Shown in pieces: positions 55,176 to 64,000 of a DNA stretch of 64,000 nucleotides. The stretch is from Amborella trichopoda (lineage: Eukaryota; Streptophyta; Magnoliopsida; Amborellales; Amborellaceae): positions 10,446,901-10,510,900 of the forward strand of contig NW_006494789.1 of the NCBI RefSeq assembly GCF_000471905.2, read 5' to 3'. Made by a program: the position numbers and the translations under genes. The notes below the pieces were generated by a model. It had not been told where the DNA came from. It worked only from the letters and a program-made list of their open reading frames with translations, and searched no databases. How positions within the stretch are numbered: position 1 is the stretch's first letter; every line of letters begins with the position of its first letter.

Positions 55176-55610
55176 AATAGGAGACCAAGGTGTCTACCTC
55201 AGTAATTAGAGGTACACTTTTTGTCTGTGGTAGAGAAGCTAAAATCTTGATTGACCCTGGTTCCTCTCACTCTTTTGTTGCACCACATTTCGCATGTCAT
55301 ATAAATGTTAAATCAGCATGTCTTGACTATACTTTAACAGTGTGCACACCTGTGGGAGATTCTATGGAAACTGATAGGGTACTCAGGCAGTGTGAAGTTC
55401 TAGTAGAAAGATGTATTTTACCCGTAAACTTAATATCCTTAGATATTCATGATTTTGATGTTATTCTGAGTATGGACCGTTTGTCCACCTATCGTGCTAC
55501 TGTTAACTGCCATGATAAAATCATGGCCTTTAGGCGCCCTAACCAGCCTGAATTACACTTTGTGGGCAGTCAAGATGCTCCCCCTCTACATCTTATTTAG
55601 GCCCTTCGAG
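55176..55610 (+). pseudogene. Tekay aspartic protease
   Basis: The frame 55190-55600 includes ILIDPGSSHSFVAPHF with the catalytic Asp at about 55252 (the D.GS motif of retropepsins), VLVERCILPVNLISL and DVILSMDRLSTY. A TAG at about 55598 separates it from the RT part. It would cleave the polyprotein. Confidence 0.88.
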
Positions 55611-56612
55611 CTTCCTGCCTTCTGGGTAAAAGATGTGTGGGGTACTTAGCTTATATAGTAGAGAGTCGGGGTGTCCAATCCAAGTTAGAAAACATTCCAG
55701 TGATAAGAGACTACCCAAAAGTCTTCCCTGAAGAATTGACCTCCTTGCCTCTTATAAGAGAGATAGAGTTTGAAATAGATGTGGCCCTTGGTACTATTCC
55801 CATAGAGATAGAGTTTGAAATAGATGTGGCCCTTGATACTATTCCCATCTCTAAAGCCCCATACAGGATGGTCCCAGTGGAACTGAAAGATTTGAAGATG
55901 CAATTATAGGAACTGTTAGATAAGGGGTTTTTCCAACCCAATGTGTTACCTTGGAGTGCACCAGTTTTGTTTGTAAAAAAGAAAGATGGGCCCTTGAGGC
56001 TTTGTATTGACTATAGGCGGTTAAATCAAGTGACAGTGAAAAACAAGTATCCCCTACCCAGGATTGATGACCTATTTGACCAATTGCAAGGGGCCCAAGT
56101 ATTCTCAAAAGTCGATCTTCGATAGGGTTATCATCAACAACGGTTCAAGGAGGAAGATGTTCCCAAGACCATATTTAGAACCGGATACGGCCACTATGAG
56201 TTTTTAGTAATGCCATTTGGTTTGACTAATGCCCCTGCTGCTTTTATGGTTCTAATGGATAGAGTGTTCTGACCCTTTCTAAATCATTTCATTGTTGTCT
56301 TCATTGATGATATTCTGGTGTATTCAAGGAATCTAGAAGAGCATAAGCAGCACTTGAGAATAGTCCTTCAAACTCTGAAGTTGGAGAAATTGTACGCCAA
56401 GTTAAGTAAGAGTGAGTTCTGGCTTCCTTGCGTGACCTTCCTGGGGCATATTATTTCTAAGGATGGAGTCGCGGCTGACCCTTTTAAAATCGAAGCCGTG
56501 CTTAAATGGGAAAGATCGACATATGTAACAAAGATCCGTAGTTTTATGGAGTTATCAGGATATTACATGCGTTTTGTGGAAGGATTCTTAAAGATAGCAC
56601 TTCCTCTTACTC
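55611..56612 (+). pseudogene. Tekay reverse transcriptase, three in-frame stops
   Basis: Order of motifs: VFPEELTSLP (55715), APYRMVPVELKDLK (55855), [20 protein letters not shown] (55940), [40 protein letters not shown] (56065), [20 protein letters not shown], the catalytic box FIDDILVYS (56300-56326), and FLGHIISKDGV (56440). Stops interrupt it near 55907, 56124 and 56271, all in the same frame, as expected from point decay. A 45-bp in-frame tandem duplication (55762-55851) repeats EIEFEIDVALGTIPI with one change, lengthening the N-terminal connection. Confidence 0.9.
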
Positions 56613-57165
56613 GTGAAATTTGTGTGGTCAAATGATTGTGAGAAGAGCTTACAAGAATTGAAGAAGAGATTGACCACAGCCCCGTTACTAACCTTACCTG
56701 AAGGGAATGAGGACTTTGTAGTCTACACCGATGCCTCTCATAAAGGGCTCGAGGGTGTACTTGTACAGAGGGGTAAAGTCATTGCTTATGCCTCTAGACA
56801 ATTAAAGTCGTATAAACAAAATTATCCAACCCATGATTTGGATCTTGCGGCTATAGTGTTCGCTTTAAAAATCTGGAGAGACTACCTCTATGAGGCCCAG
56901 TTTAAGATGTTTACATATCATAAGAGCCTCAAATATCTATTTTCTCAGAAAGAGTTGAACATGAGGCAAAGAAGATGGATGGACTTGTTGAATGCTTATG
57001 ATTGTACCATCAATTACCCCGGGTAAGACAAACGTCGTAGCAGACTCCCTGAGTAGGAAGCCTATGGTATCTGTGGCCCATATGATGGTCTAAGAGATGA
57101 AACTATTAGCAGATGCAATAGAATAGCACCCGTCTCTAGCCTTTAGTGATGGGGTGGGAACAATT
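56613..57165 (+). pseudogene. Tekay RNase H
   Basis: One frame away from RT. It holds [38 protein letters not shown] (first catalytic Asp in the YTDAS box), [20 protein letters not shown], and [20 protein letters not shown]. It ends with INYPG at 57026, where a frame shift occurs within the usual linker to integrase. Confidence 0.88.
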
Positions 57166-58160
57166 TCATGTGTAAGAGTGAAGCCTCAACTCTTTCAACA
57201 GATTCGAGTGGCACAAAAGAAGATCCTCAACTTATGAAGATCCTCGAAGAAATGAAATTGGAAAGAAAAGATGACTTCACTGTGGGCAGTGATGAGTTGC
57301 TAAGATATAGAGATCGGCTATGTGTTCGTAATGACAAGGGTGTAAAAAGCGCTATATTAGAAGAAGCACACCACTCCCATTACACGGTACACCCAGGGAA
57401 TACAAAAATGTATCAGGACCTGAAGAAGGTCTTCTGGTGGAATAATATGAAGGGAGAAGTGGCACAATTTGTTTCTAAGTGCTTTGCATGTCAGCAAGTG
57501 AAGGTTGAACATCAGAAACCTACCGAATTATTACAACCCTTACTCGTGCCATAGTAGAAATGGGAACACACCACTATGGATTTGTGTTTGGCCTTCCTAG
57601 ATCAGGTACTGGGCATGATAGTGTTTGGATCATTGTGGACCGATTAACTAAAGCTTCTCATTTCTTACTGGTCCGCTCAACCTATATTATGGATAAACTG
57701 GCTCAGTTATACATCAAAGAAATAGTAAGATTGCATGGTATACCTGTTGTCATTGTGTCCGACAGGGACACTAGGTTTACCTCGAGATTTTGGTATAGTC
57801 TGCAATCAGCCTTGGGAACAAAACTCACTTTTAGTAATGCCTTTCACCCCCAAACTGCTGGAAAATCAGAGAGAACCATTCAGACCTTGGAAGATATGTT
57901 AAGGATTTGTGTAACTGATTTTAAAGGAAGTTGGGATGATCATCTGCCTCTGGTAGAGTTTGCATATAACAACAGTTTCCAAGCCAGTATCCAGATGGCA
58001 CGGTTTGAGGCCCTGTACATGAGGAAATACAGATCACCACTATGGTGGGATGAAGTCGGTGAAAGGAGACTATTAAGGCCAGAAATTATTCGGTCAACAT
58101 CAAAAAAGATTACTTTAATGTGATAACAGCTCAGGACAGCCCAAAGTCGGCAGAAACGTT
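57166..58160 (+). pseudogene. Tekay integrase (HHCC and DDE core)
   Basis: The zinc-binding region 57370-57510 reads EEAHHSHYTVHPGNTKMYQD and CFACQQVKVEHQKP. A stop at about 57552 and a frameshift disturb the first catalytic Asp region. The core continues at 57615-58123 with VWIIVDRLTKASHFLLVRST, VSDRDTRFTSRFWYSLQSAL (second Asp), FHPQTAGKSERTIQTLEDML (catalytic Glu) and LPLVEFAYNNSFQASIQMA. Integrase inserts the cDNA. The two clear catalytic residues are retained although the frame is broken. Confidence 0.88.
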
Positions 58161-58615
58161 ACACTGATAATCGTTGAAAAGACCTTGAATTCGAAGTGGT
58201 TGATCGGGTCTTCTTGAAAGTATCACCAACTAAGGGCATTATGAGATTCTTTAAAAAGGGAAGCTGAGCCCGTGATTTATTGGGCCCTTTGAAATTTTAG
58301 AGAGAATCGGAGTTGTGGCATATCGACTGGCCCTACCACCCGAGTTGGCTAACATTCATGATGTTTTTCATGTATCACTATTTAGAAAATATCAACCTGA
58401 CCCATCCCATGTCTTGACGTATGAACCAATCCCGATCAGATAAGATTTGACTTATGTTGAGCAATCGATTGAAATACTGGACAAGAGGGTGCAAGTATTA
58501 CGCAATAAAGAAATCCCTCTCGTCCGTGTGCTATGGCAGTTTTATTCAAGAGAAGAATTAACATGGAAACAGGAAGATGAGATTCGGGATAAATACCCCC
58601 ATCTGTTTAACTAAC
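58161..58615 (+). pseudogene. Tekay integrase C-terminus with chromodomain
   Basis: Frame pieces: [60 protein letters not shown]. The chromodomain itself follows: EQSIEILDKRVQVLRNKEIP, LVRVLWQFYSREELTWKQED, EIRDKYPHLF, ending with a natural stop at about 58612. Chromodomains at this position steer chromovirus integration to marked heterochromatin. Stops near 58266 and 58441 interrupt it. Confidence 0.88.
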
Positions 58616-58643
58616 TGACGATTTTAAGGAAAAAATCCTTTTT

Positions 58644-58653
58644 AAGGGGGGGA
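58644..58653 (+). promoter_or_regulatory. Tekay polypurine tract
   Basis: AAGGGGGGGA, three bases before the 3' LTR; priming site for plus-strand synthesis. Confidence 0.9.
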
Positions 58654-58656
58654 TAA

Positions 58657-61122
58657 TGTGACGACCCAAACTTTCATGGCCAACTGAAGTGCACCTCGGG
58701 AGAAGAAGAGCATGCACAGCAGTGGAAGGCAAACGACAATGAAGAGAGAGGAGAGAAGAGAGCACGTGTGGCAGTGTGAGTGCGCGCACAATAGTGAAGA
58801 GAAAGGAGAGTAGAGAGCTCACGCGGCAGTGTGAGTGCCCGCATGATAGTGAAGAGAGAGGAGAGGAGAGAGAGAGCGCGCACGATAATGTGAGTGCACG
58901 CGCTCCAGTGAAGAGAGCGCGTGACAGTGTGAGTGTGCGTGTGGCAATGAAGAGAGAGGAGATGAGAGAGCATGCGCGGCAATGTGTGTACACACGGTGG
59001 TGGAAGGCGCGCGGCAGTGGAAAGCAGTAGTTATGGACTGCCGTCGTGCATGATCATTACTGTTATTTGCCAAATGCATGCTGCCACACACACACCATTT
59101 TTCCTATTGCATGTGTGGTGCTTGCGACTTGCCAATCTTTGGGCTGCCACCTCCAGCCAGCATCGTACTTAAGTCTCTCTCTCTCCCTCACATGTCATTC
59201 ACTCTCTCTCTCTCTCTAGAGGCCACAATTAGAGCCCACTATTACTCCATTAGAGAACCACTGTAAGAACCCTGAGGAGACTGTGTAAAAAGGAGTATTG
59301 AAGGCACCAATACACATCAAGTAGGTGGATTTAAAGTCTATGTATCACAAATTTTACTCAAGCATGAAATGTAAATTGGTAGAATGGAGGAACATGAGTG
59401 TGATTGTGCAAGAATGAGCCTGCAATTTCAGAACTGTAGTGCTAGAATTCATGATTGATTGAGTAATAAAGATAACTCTGTTGGTTGTGAAAAAGTGTGT
59501 AAAAGCCCTTCTGTGAGTCTAATTTATTGACCAAACTATGCACAAATGTGTCCAAATCACTTTTAAATGAACAACGAGTGAGTCTATTTCGAAATTGATT
59601 TTGGAACCATGCAAAAATTCTCCATGGTTTGATAAGGGTACCCTCTTTCTAGGAAGATACCTAGAATGTGAATGTAGGGAATGTTAGAATTGTTATATCC
59701 TTTTATTGAGCTAATCACTGATCAAATTAGGCAATGAATGTTGTAAGTGCTATGTGACCATTTTCATGTGATAAGTGTAAGTGCCATGTGATGAATTTTC
59801 ATGTGATAAGTGTAAGTGCCATGTGATGAAGTTTCATGTGATAAGTGTAAGTGCCATGCGATAAAGTTTCATGTGATAAGTGTAAGTGTCATGTGACCAT
59901 CTTCATGTGATAAGTGTTACATGTTAAGTGCCATAGTATTATGTGACCCATGTTATATGATCAGTACTATGTGATAAATGTCATGATATGTGATAAGTGT
60001 TATATGACTAGTGCCATGTGCCAAGTGATATGTGATCTATCAGCATGCTTTAAGCATGACCATATTGTGCTTCGATAATGATAAAGTGGTATGACACTAT
60101 AGACGGATTATCCGTAGTAGTGTGATATGATCTGATGCAAAAATTATTATCGGTAGTATTTCCTAAGTCTCTATGATAGGAGGGGAGTTAGGATGACTGT
60201 GTAATGGGAGGGTCACATCGAACAATTTATATGATGTGGAAAGAAAACAGTGAACCGTGTGTTGCAAGGTAAATTCCTATCAAAAGCCCCAAAGTGCATT
60301 GGGGACTGTGTGCGTGAGTATGAGGGCATTACTGAATGGGCCACTCACTGTCATTGCCTTCCCTCCTGAGTAATAGTAGAAGTCCTAAACAATGGGATTA
60401 GCTTGGCCTAATGAATAGGGCTTCTACTTCGCGAGTAGGTGAACTGAGGAGTGAGTGGTTATTGCTAGATTTGTGAATATGAATGATAATGGCCATGTTG
60501 ATTGAATGATAGTTATGATATTTGATATGACACCTGTGATAGATGTATTATAAAATTGCTGATTTAAATGACATATGTACTGTGATTGCTTATAATTGAA
60601 AGAATTATTCATGATTCATGGATAAATGCAATTCAAATGCATAGTATCTAGATATTCTTAATGGGCTTCATAGTTCATTCCATACATTTCAATCCCTGTA
60701 GATTGATAGCAACGGGTCTCGGGCTGGGAGCAGTAAGGTTCGTGGTCGAGAGTTAAAGCCACACTTTTGTTGTGAAGTCTCTACCATTGTACATCTGTTT
60801 GGCATCTGGGCATGGCTTGTGGTTGTTGTTTTGGGATCTTTTGTACGAATGGGTTGTATATGCCCCAAACTCTTTTTGTAACATTCTGGAAAGATAATAT
60901 GTATAGTGTAATTAAGCTGTGAATGGAATTCCTTTGTTTTAATGCTTTAGTGAGTTTTTGGATGATTGTTTTTATTTGTCTTTGTGGTGTGCTTTGATTA
61001 CCAATTTCATAAGGCGTTGAGTTCACTCAGACCTTAGTGGCATTCGCCACCTTGGGATCATGGTTCCACACCCTGGCGCCCTCCGGTGAGTATGGTAAGG
61101 GTCATGGGGTGGGGTCGTGACA
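58657..61122 (+). repeat. Tekay 3' LTR
   Basis: 2,466 bp, TGTGACGACCC to GGGGTCGTGACA. Relative to the 5' LTR it lacks about 700 bp at 59522/59523, where CTAATTTA joins TTGACCAAACTATG. It also has about five instead of eight copies of the CGGCAGTG array (58735-59035). Confidence 0.92.
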
Positions 61123-61127
61123 AGTGA

Positions 61128-62579
61128 TGTATTGACCCCCTTCAGCAAAGAGAACTTGCCATGGGATGAAGCCATGCAAGGTAGGAAGAGGCGGGTACCG
61201 AGGAGATTTGAAACTGCAACCTTGTGCCGCTGGGCTCCGTTGATTTCTCTCCCCTTCTTCATGCAGGGGAGGCTTTTGAGCTCGACGTACGGGTACCGCA
61301 TTCATTTGACGAGCAGCCTCCCTTTTGAAACTTTTCACCCTGTCATGACCATGATATACTTCCCAAGGTGCGCGCCCCCTTGTAGGGACACAGGGAGTGG
61401 GTGCTTCCGAAGTGCTAGCAACAGGACTCGGAGCTTGTTCCTACTCCTTCTACTATAGTGTTTCATCTTCATGAGTTTTTTACTGAGGCAGAGACTGTCC
61501 TTCGGTTAGGACTATCCCACCGCTTCGTAGATACCTTTCTAGGGCATAGGTCGTGCCCCTTTAGTTGATGATAGCGGCACCAAGAGTCTTGATTTCTTTT
61601 GGCAATCTACCGTCGTTTGTTGAGTACAGAAGGCAATATCATCTTGTACTGCACCATTAGCATCAAAAGGATTTAAAACAAAATCCTAAAATTAGTTACA
61701 ATGACAAAAACACCCTTAAAACCTTTTGTGCTAATGACGAAACTATCCCTCTCTAAGGGGGCCTCCCGCCATTGCCAGATCTTGGAAGCTTTTCCATAAT
61801 ATTGTAGCGATGGTTTAGACATTTTTCCATTATATCTTCAATGTTTGTTCGATTCTGAGCATTTTAATGCCCTTTAATCGTGTTGAGGCAGCCTTTTCCC
61901 ACGGGGTGGAAGTTCGGCCAGATTCGTGAACTTTGGTCAACAATGCTATTCGACCTATGATGCTCTGAGTCTTTATTTTGTTTGCAGATGAAAGTGGAGA
62001 TTGTCACAATCGTTTTGGACCAAATTTGGTCCGTTTTGGTTTTTATTTGAGGTATTTCCTAATTTAGGAGGTCACCGAAAAAACGGATTCTGGCGACCGA
62101 GTGGACCTGCTTTATCTGTAACCTTAGGGTTTGTGCTTATCTGACCTTGGATTAAGTACCGCAATCATATCAGTTTGTAGCTCTTTACGAGGTGGTTGCA
62201 TTGAACTTGGTTTCATGATGTTTTGATGCATGGATCTCAAGCTGTGCTTCACGAGGTTCGAGATGTCTTCTTCTTAAAGCACTAATTTTTTTGGTTTCAT
62301 GCTCATCTTCTTTCTAGAAGAAGTTTGACTATGGATCGCACCATGGTGCATGCCCTAGGCCAAAATGACGGGGTCATCGTGTTCTAGAACATGTCCAAGT
62401 TTGAGATTTTCTGAGTCCAGACGAAGGTTCTAAGGCTCTTTGAAGTCCGCAGCATCCATGCTGGTTTAGTGAAGCTGCACCATGATAGTGCAAAACTTAC
62501 CCGCTTTGAGGTAACTTGGGTGTAGAACACTCTGAAGACCATGTTGAATACAATAAGATCCGAAGGTTAGCCACACGAT
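61128..62579. other. Stretch without a recognisable feature
   Basis: No domain recognised in either strand. Short frames exist on the plus strand (61117-61458, rich in Leu/Phe, starting in the Tekay LTR) and on the minus strand, but neither resembles a known protein. It begins with the right target-site copy of the Tekay insertion and ends at the Tat integrase. By position it may be degraded Tat RT/RNase H sequence or a different host element. Confidence 0.4.
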
Positions 62580-63740
62580 ACGTGTCATGACGATATCTTG
62601 TTTCAAATCTCCTATAATGACATGTTTCTCAGATGCATAGATTTAAAAGAAGTAAACCACGTGCTCAAAGAAGTTCATGCTGGAGTCTATGGGATGCATC
62701 AATCTGGTCCTAAGTTATACAATAGGATCATCAAGATAGGCTATTATTGGCCTCCTATGAATGCTTACTTTCTTATGTTTGCAAAAAGTTGTCTGGTATG
62801 TCAAATCCATTCAAGCTTCATTCATCAAGCTCTTGAACCTCTCCACCCAACAGTGGCATCTTGGCCCTTCACTCAGTGGGGCATGGACATCATAGGTCCC
62901 ATTGACCCACCTTCTTCTGTGGGGCATGTATTTATACTTGCTGCCACATATTACTTCTCTAAATGGGCCGAGGCTGTCCCTCTCAAGAAAGTTCTCGGCC
63001 TCGCAATGGCCAATTTTGTGTGTCACCATATCATATACAGATTCGGTGTGCCTGACCCAATCACTTTTGATAATGGCCCTCAATTTTGAAGTAATCAAAT
63101 TGACCAATTGGTCAACCAATTCGGGTTTAAGTGGAAATACTCGACCATGTACCATCCAAGAGCTAATGGTTTGGTCGAAGCTTTTAACAAAACCCTTTGA
63201 GATGCTCTAAGGAAATTCGTTTCCGACACTAACAGAGATTGGCATGAAAGACTCTCTGAAATTCTGTGGGCTTATCATATCGCAAACCGAGGCCCAACTA
63301 GTCAACTCCCTATTCTCTAGTATATGGGGGTGAAGCTGTATTTCCTTTAGAAATCCAATTGCCTTCTCTCAAAATAGACCTTCACTTTGGGATGACTGAT
63401 GAACAACGAGCTACCCTTCGCTATCAAGAACTGGATACACTTGATGAAACGAGGTTACAAGCACAGCAAAAACTTGAGATTCACAAGAACCGTATGTGGC
63501 GGGCCTTTTATAAATTGATCAAAATACAGTCTTTTGTAATAGGGGAACTGGTTTTAACAGTAAGGAGACATATCATCACTCATGGTAAAACTAAGGGGCC
63601 TATGTGCTTATAGCTTTGAAGGCCCATTTGTAGTGACAAACACTTTTTCTAATGGAGCCTATGTGCTAGTCAACATGGAAGGAGAAGAGGCTATGCCCAT
63701 AATCAATGGGAGATACTTGAAAAAGAATTATTCCTGAGCC
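62580..63740 (+). pseudogene. Tat/Ogre-type integrase remnant
   Basis: The frame 62598-63089 starts with the zinc-binding region (LKEVHAGVYGMHQSGPKLYN, KSCLVCQIHSSFIHQALEPL), then HPTVASWPFTQWGMDIIGPI with the first catalytic Asp, AATYYFSKWAEAVPLKKVLG, and ITFDNGPQF with the second Asp. A TGA follows at 63087. The same frame then gives YHPRANGLVEAFNKTL with the catalytic Glu, a TGA at 63198, and WHERLSEILWAYHIANRGPT. A frame shift leads to PSLKIDLHFGMTDEQRATLR and ELDTLDETRLQAQQKLEIHK at 63359-63613, and then NTFSNGAYVLVNMEGEEAMP and NGRYLKKNYS. This motif order is typical of Tat/Ogre elements and distinct from the Tekay integrase. It is oriented opposite to the Tat pieces with LTRs A and B. 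Confidence 0.87.
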
Positions 63741-64000
63741 GAGGTCCAAGCTACACGACCTCTAAACTATAAGCACGTGTACATGGTCTCGAAGGTATGA
63801 CCCTAAAAATGCCTTCACTCGGTCTTGGTGGAAGACCTTAAAATAAACCAACTTTTACGGTCTCGAAGGCACGACCTTAAACACGCCTCCCCATGGTCAA
63901 GGCGGCATGGCCATAAAATTGCTTCCTCAAAAAAAGATACGGGCATGATGAAAACCCACAAGGGCGTCATGGAAAAAAAGTTCAAAGAAAATAAAAAAAA
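63741..64000 (+). mobile_element. Tat 3' spacer following integrase (continues beyond window)
   Basis: ACGGTCTCGAAGGCACGACC, TTAAACACGCCTCCCCATGG and AACCCACAAGGGCGTCATGG read as the reverse complement of phrases at 50540-50600 and 32930-32950. It establishes that this repeat-rich sequence lies just downstream of integrase in the Tat element. Confidence 0.7.

Larger units (their letters stand above)
50676..61122 (+). mobile_element. Tekay/Del-type chromovirus, structurally complete, inactivated
   Basis: 10,447 bp. Both LTRs start TGTGACGAC and end GACA. Flanks TGTGA (50671-50675) and AGTGA (61123-61127) are a 5-bp target duplication with one mismatch. Gene order is PBS, Gag with CCHC knuckles, protease, RT, RNase H, integrase, chromodomain and PPT. 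Integrase after RNase H marks Ty3/gypsy; the C-terminal chromodomain, initiator tRNA-Met primer and long LTRs mark the Tekay (Del) clade. LTRs differ at about 23 of ~235 hand-aligned bases (53621-53855 against 60650-60885), so the insertion is not recent. Stops and frameshifts in every domain make it non-autonomous today. Confidence 0.93.

Noticed and set aside
61117..61458. 113-codon plus-strand frame after the Tekay element
   Set aside because: It begins inside the Tekay LTR, has no recognisable domain and no upstream signals.
1..64000. tRNA, rRNA or microRNA genes
   Set aside because: No cloverleaf with A/B boxes or rRNA core sequence was noticed; the tRNA-like words found are retrotransposon primer-binding sites.

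Overview
This is nuclear DNA from a plant, most likely a flowering plant with a large, repeat-rich genome. It contains plant Ty3/gypsy LTR retrotransposons of two lineages (Tat/Ogre-type and Tekay/Del-type chromovirus), a plant hAT transposon, a foldback MITE, long minisatellites and two assembly gaps. I found no convincing host gene, tRNA or rRNA. Every protein-coding trace belongs to a transposable element and carries stops or frameshifts, so the window reads as a nested graveyard of elements. The species cannot be named from the sequence.

Layout, left to right. A (TA)n tract and a 403-bp foldback MITE (48-450) sit beside a minus-strand Tat LTR, called LTR A here (458-3333). Next come Tat 3' internal sequence with minisatellites (3334-7600) and a plus-strand, antisense extra ORF with plant mobile domain similarity and its own TATA box (6585-9060). 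At about 9064 this is broken by a minus-strand Tekay-type fragment: a gag start, a primer-binding site and LTR C. LTR C is split by a complete 14.46-kb element, element F (10604-25063, perfect AGTGT target duplication). F keeps Gag remnants but has no recognisable pol, and it carries an internal third LTR fragment and an inverted Gag piece. LTR C resumes at 25064 and meets an oppositely oriented Tekay LTR, LTR D (about 28075-30142).

More Tat 3'-type repeats (30345-33220) lead into a minus-strand Tat gag remnant (33230-35990), a primer-binding site (36014-36033) and LTR B (36037-46141). LTR B is split by a 5.75-kb hAT transposon (37408-43159) with an 8-bp target duplication bearing one mismatch. 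To the right of LTR B lie further Tat sequence and a second, spliced antisense mobile-domain ORF (47575 to about 50290). A full Tekay element follows (50676-61122), with LTRs, PBS, gag, protease, RT, RNase H, integrase, chromodomain and PPT. Last come an unassigned stretch and a plus-strand Tat integrase remnant (62580-63740).

How the parts relate. The Tat sequences are the oldest layer. The Tekay and hAT copies inserted into them, and F inserted into a Tekay LTR. Hand alignment of about 220-bp samples gives roughly 10% LTR-LTR divergence for both F and the intact-length Tekay element, so these are not recent insertions. The most interesting themes are three: the paired antisense mobile-domain genes carried by Tat elements, LTR B apparently serving two tandem Tat copies, and short GC-rich words (CGGCAGTG-like and CCGGCGCTA-like) expanded as minisatellites in unrelated element families.
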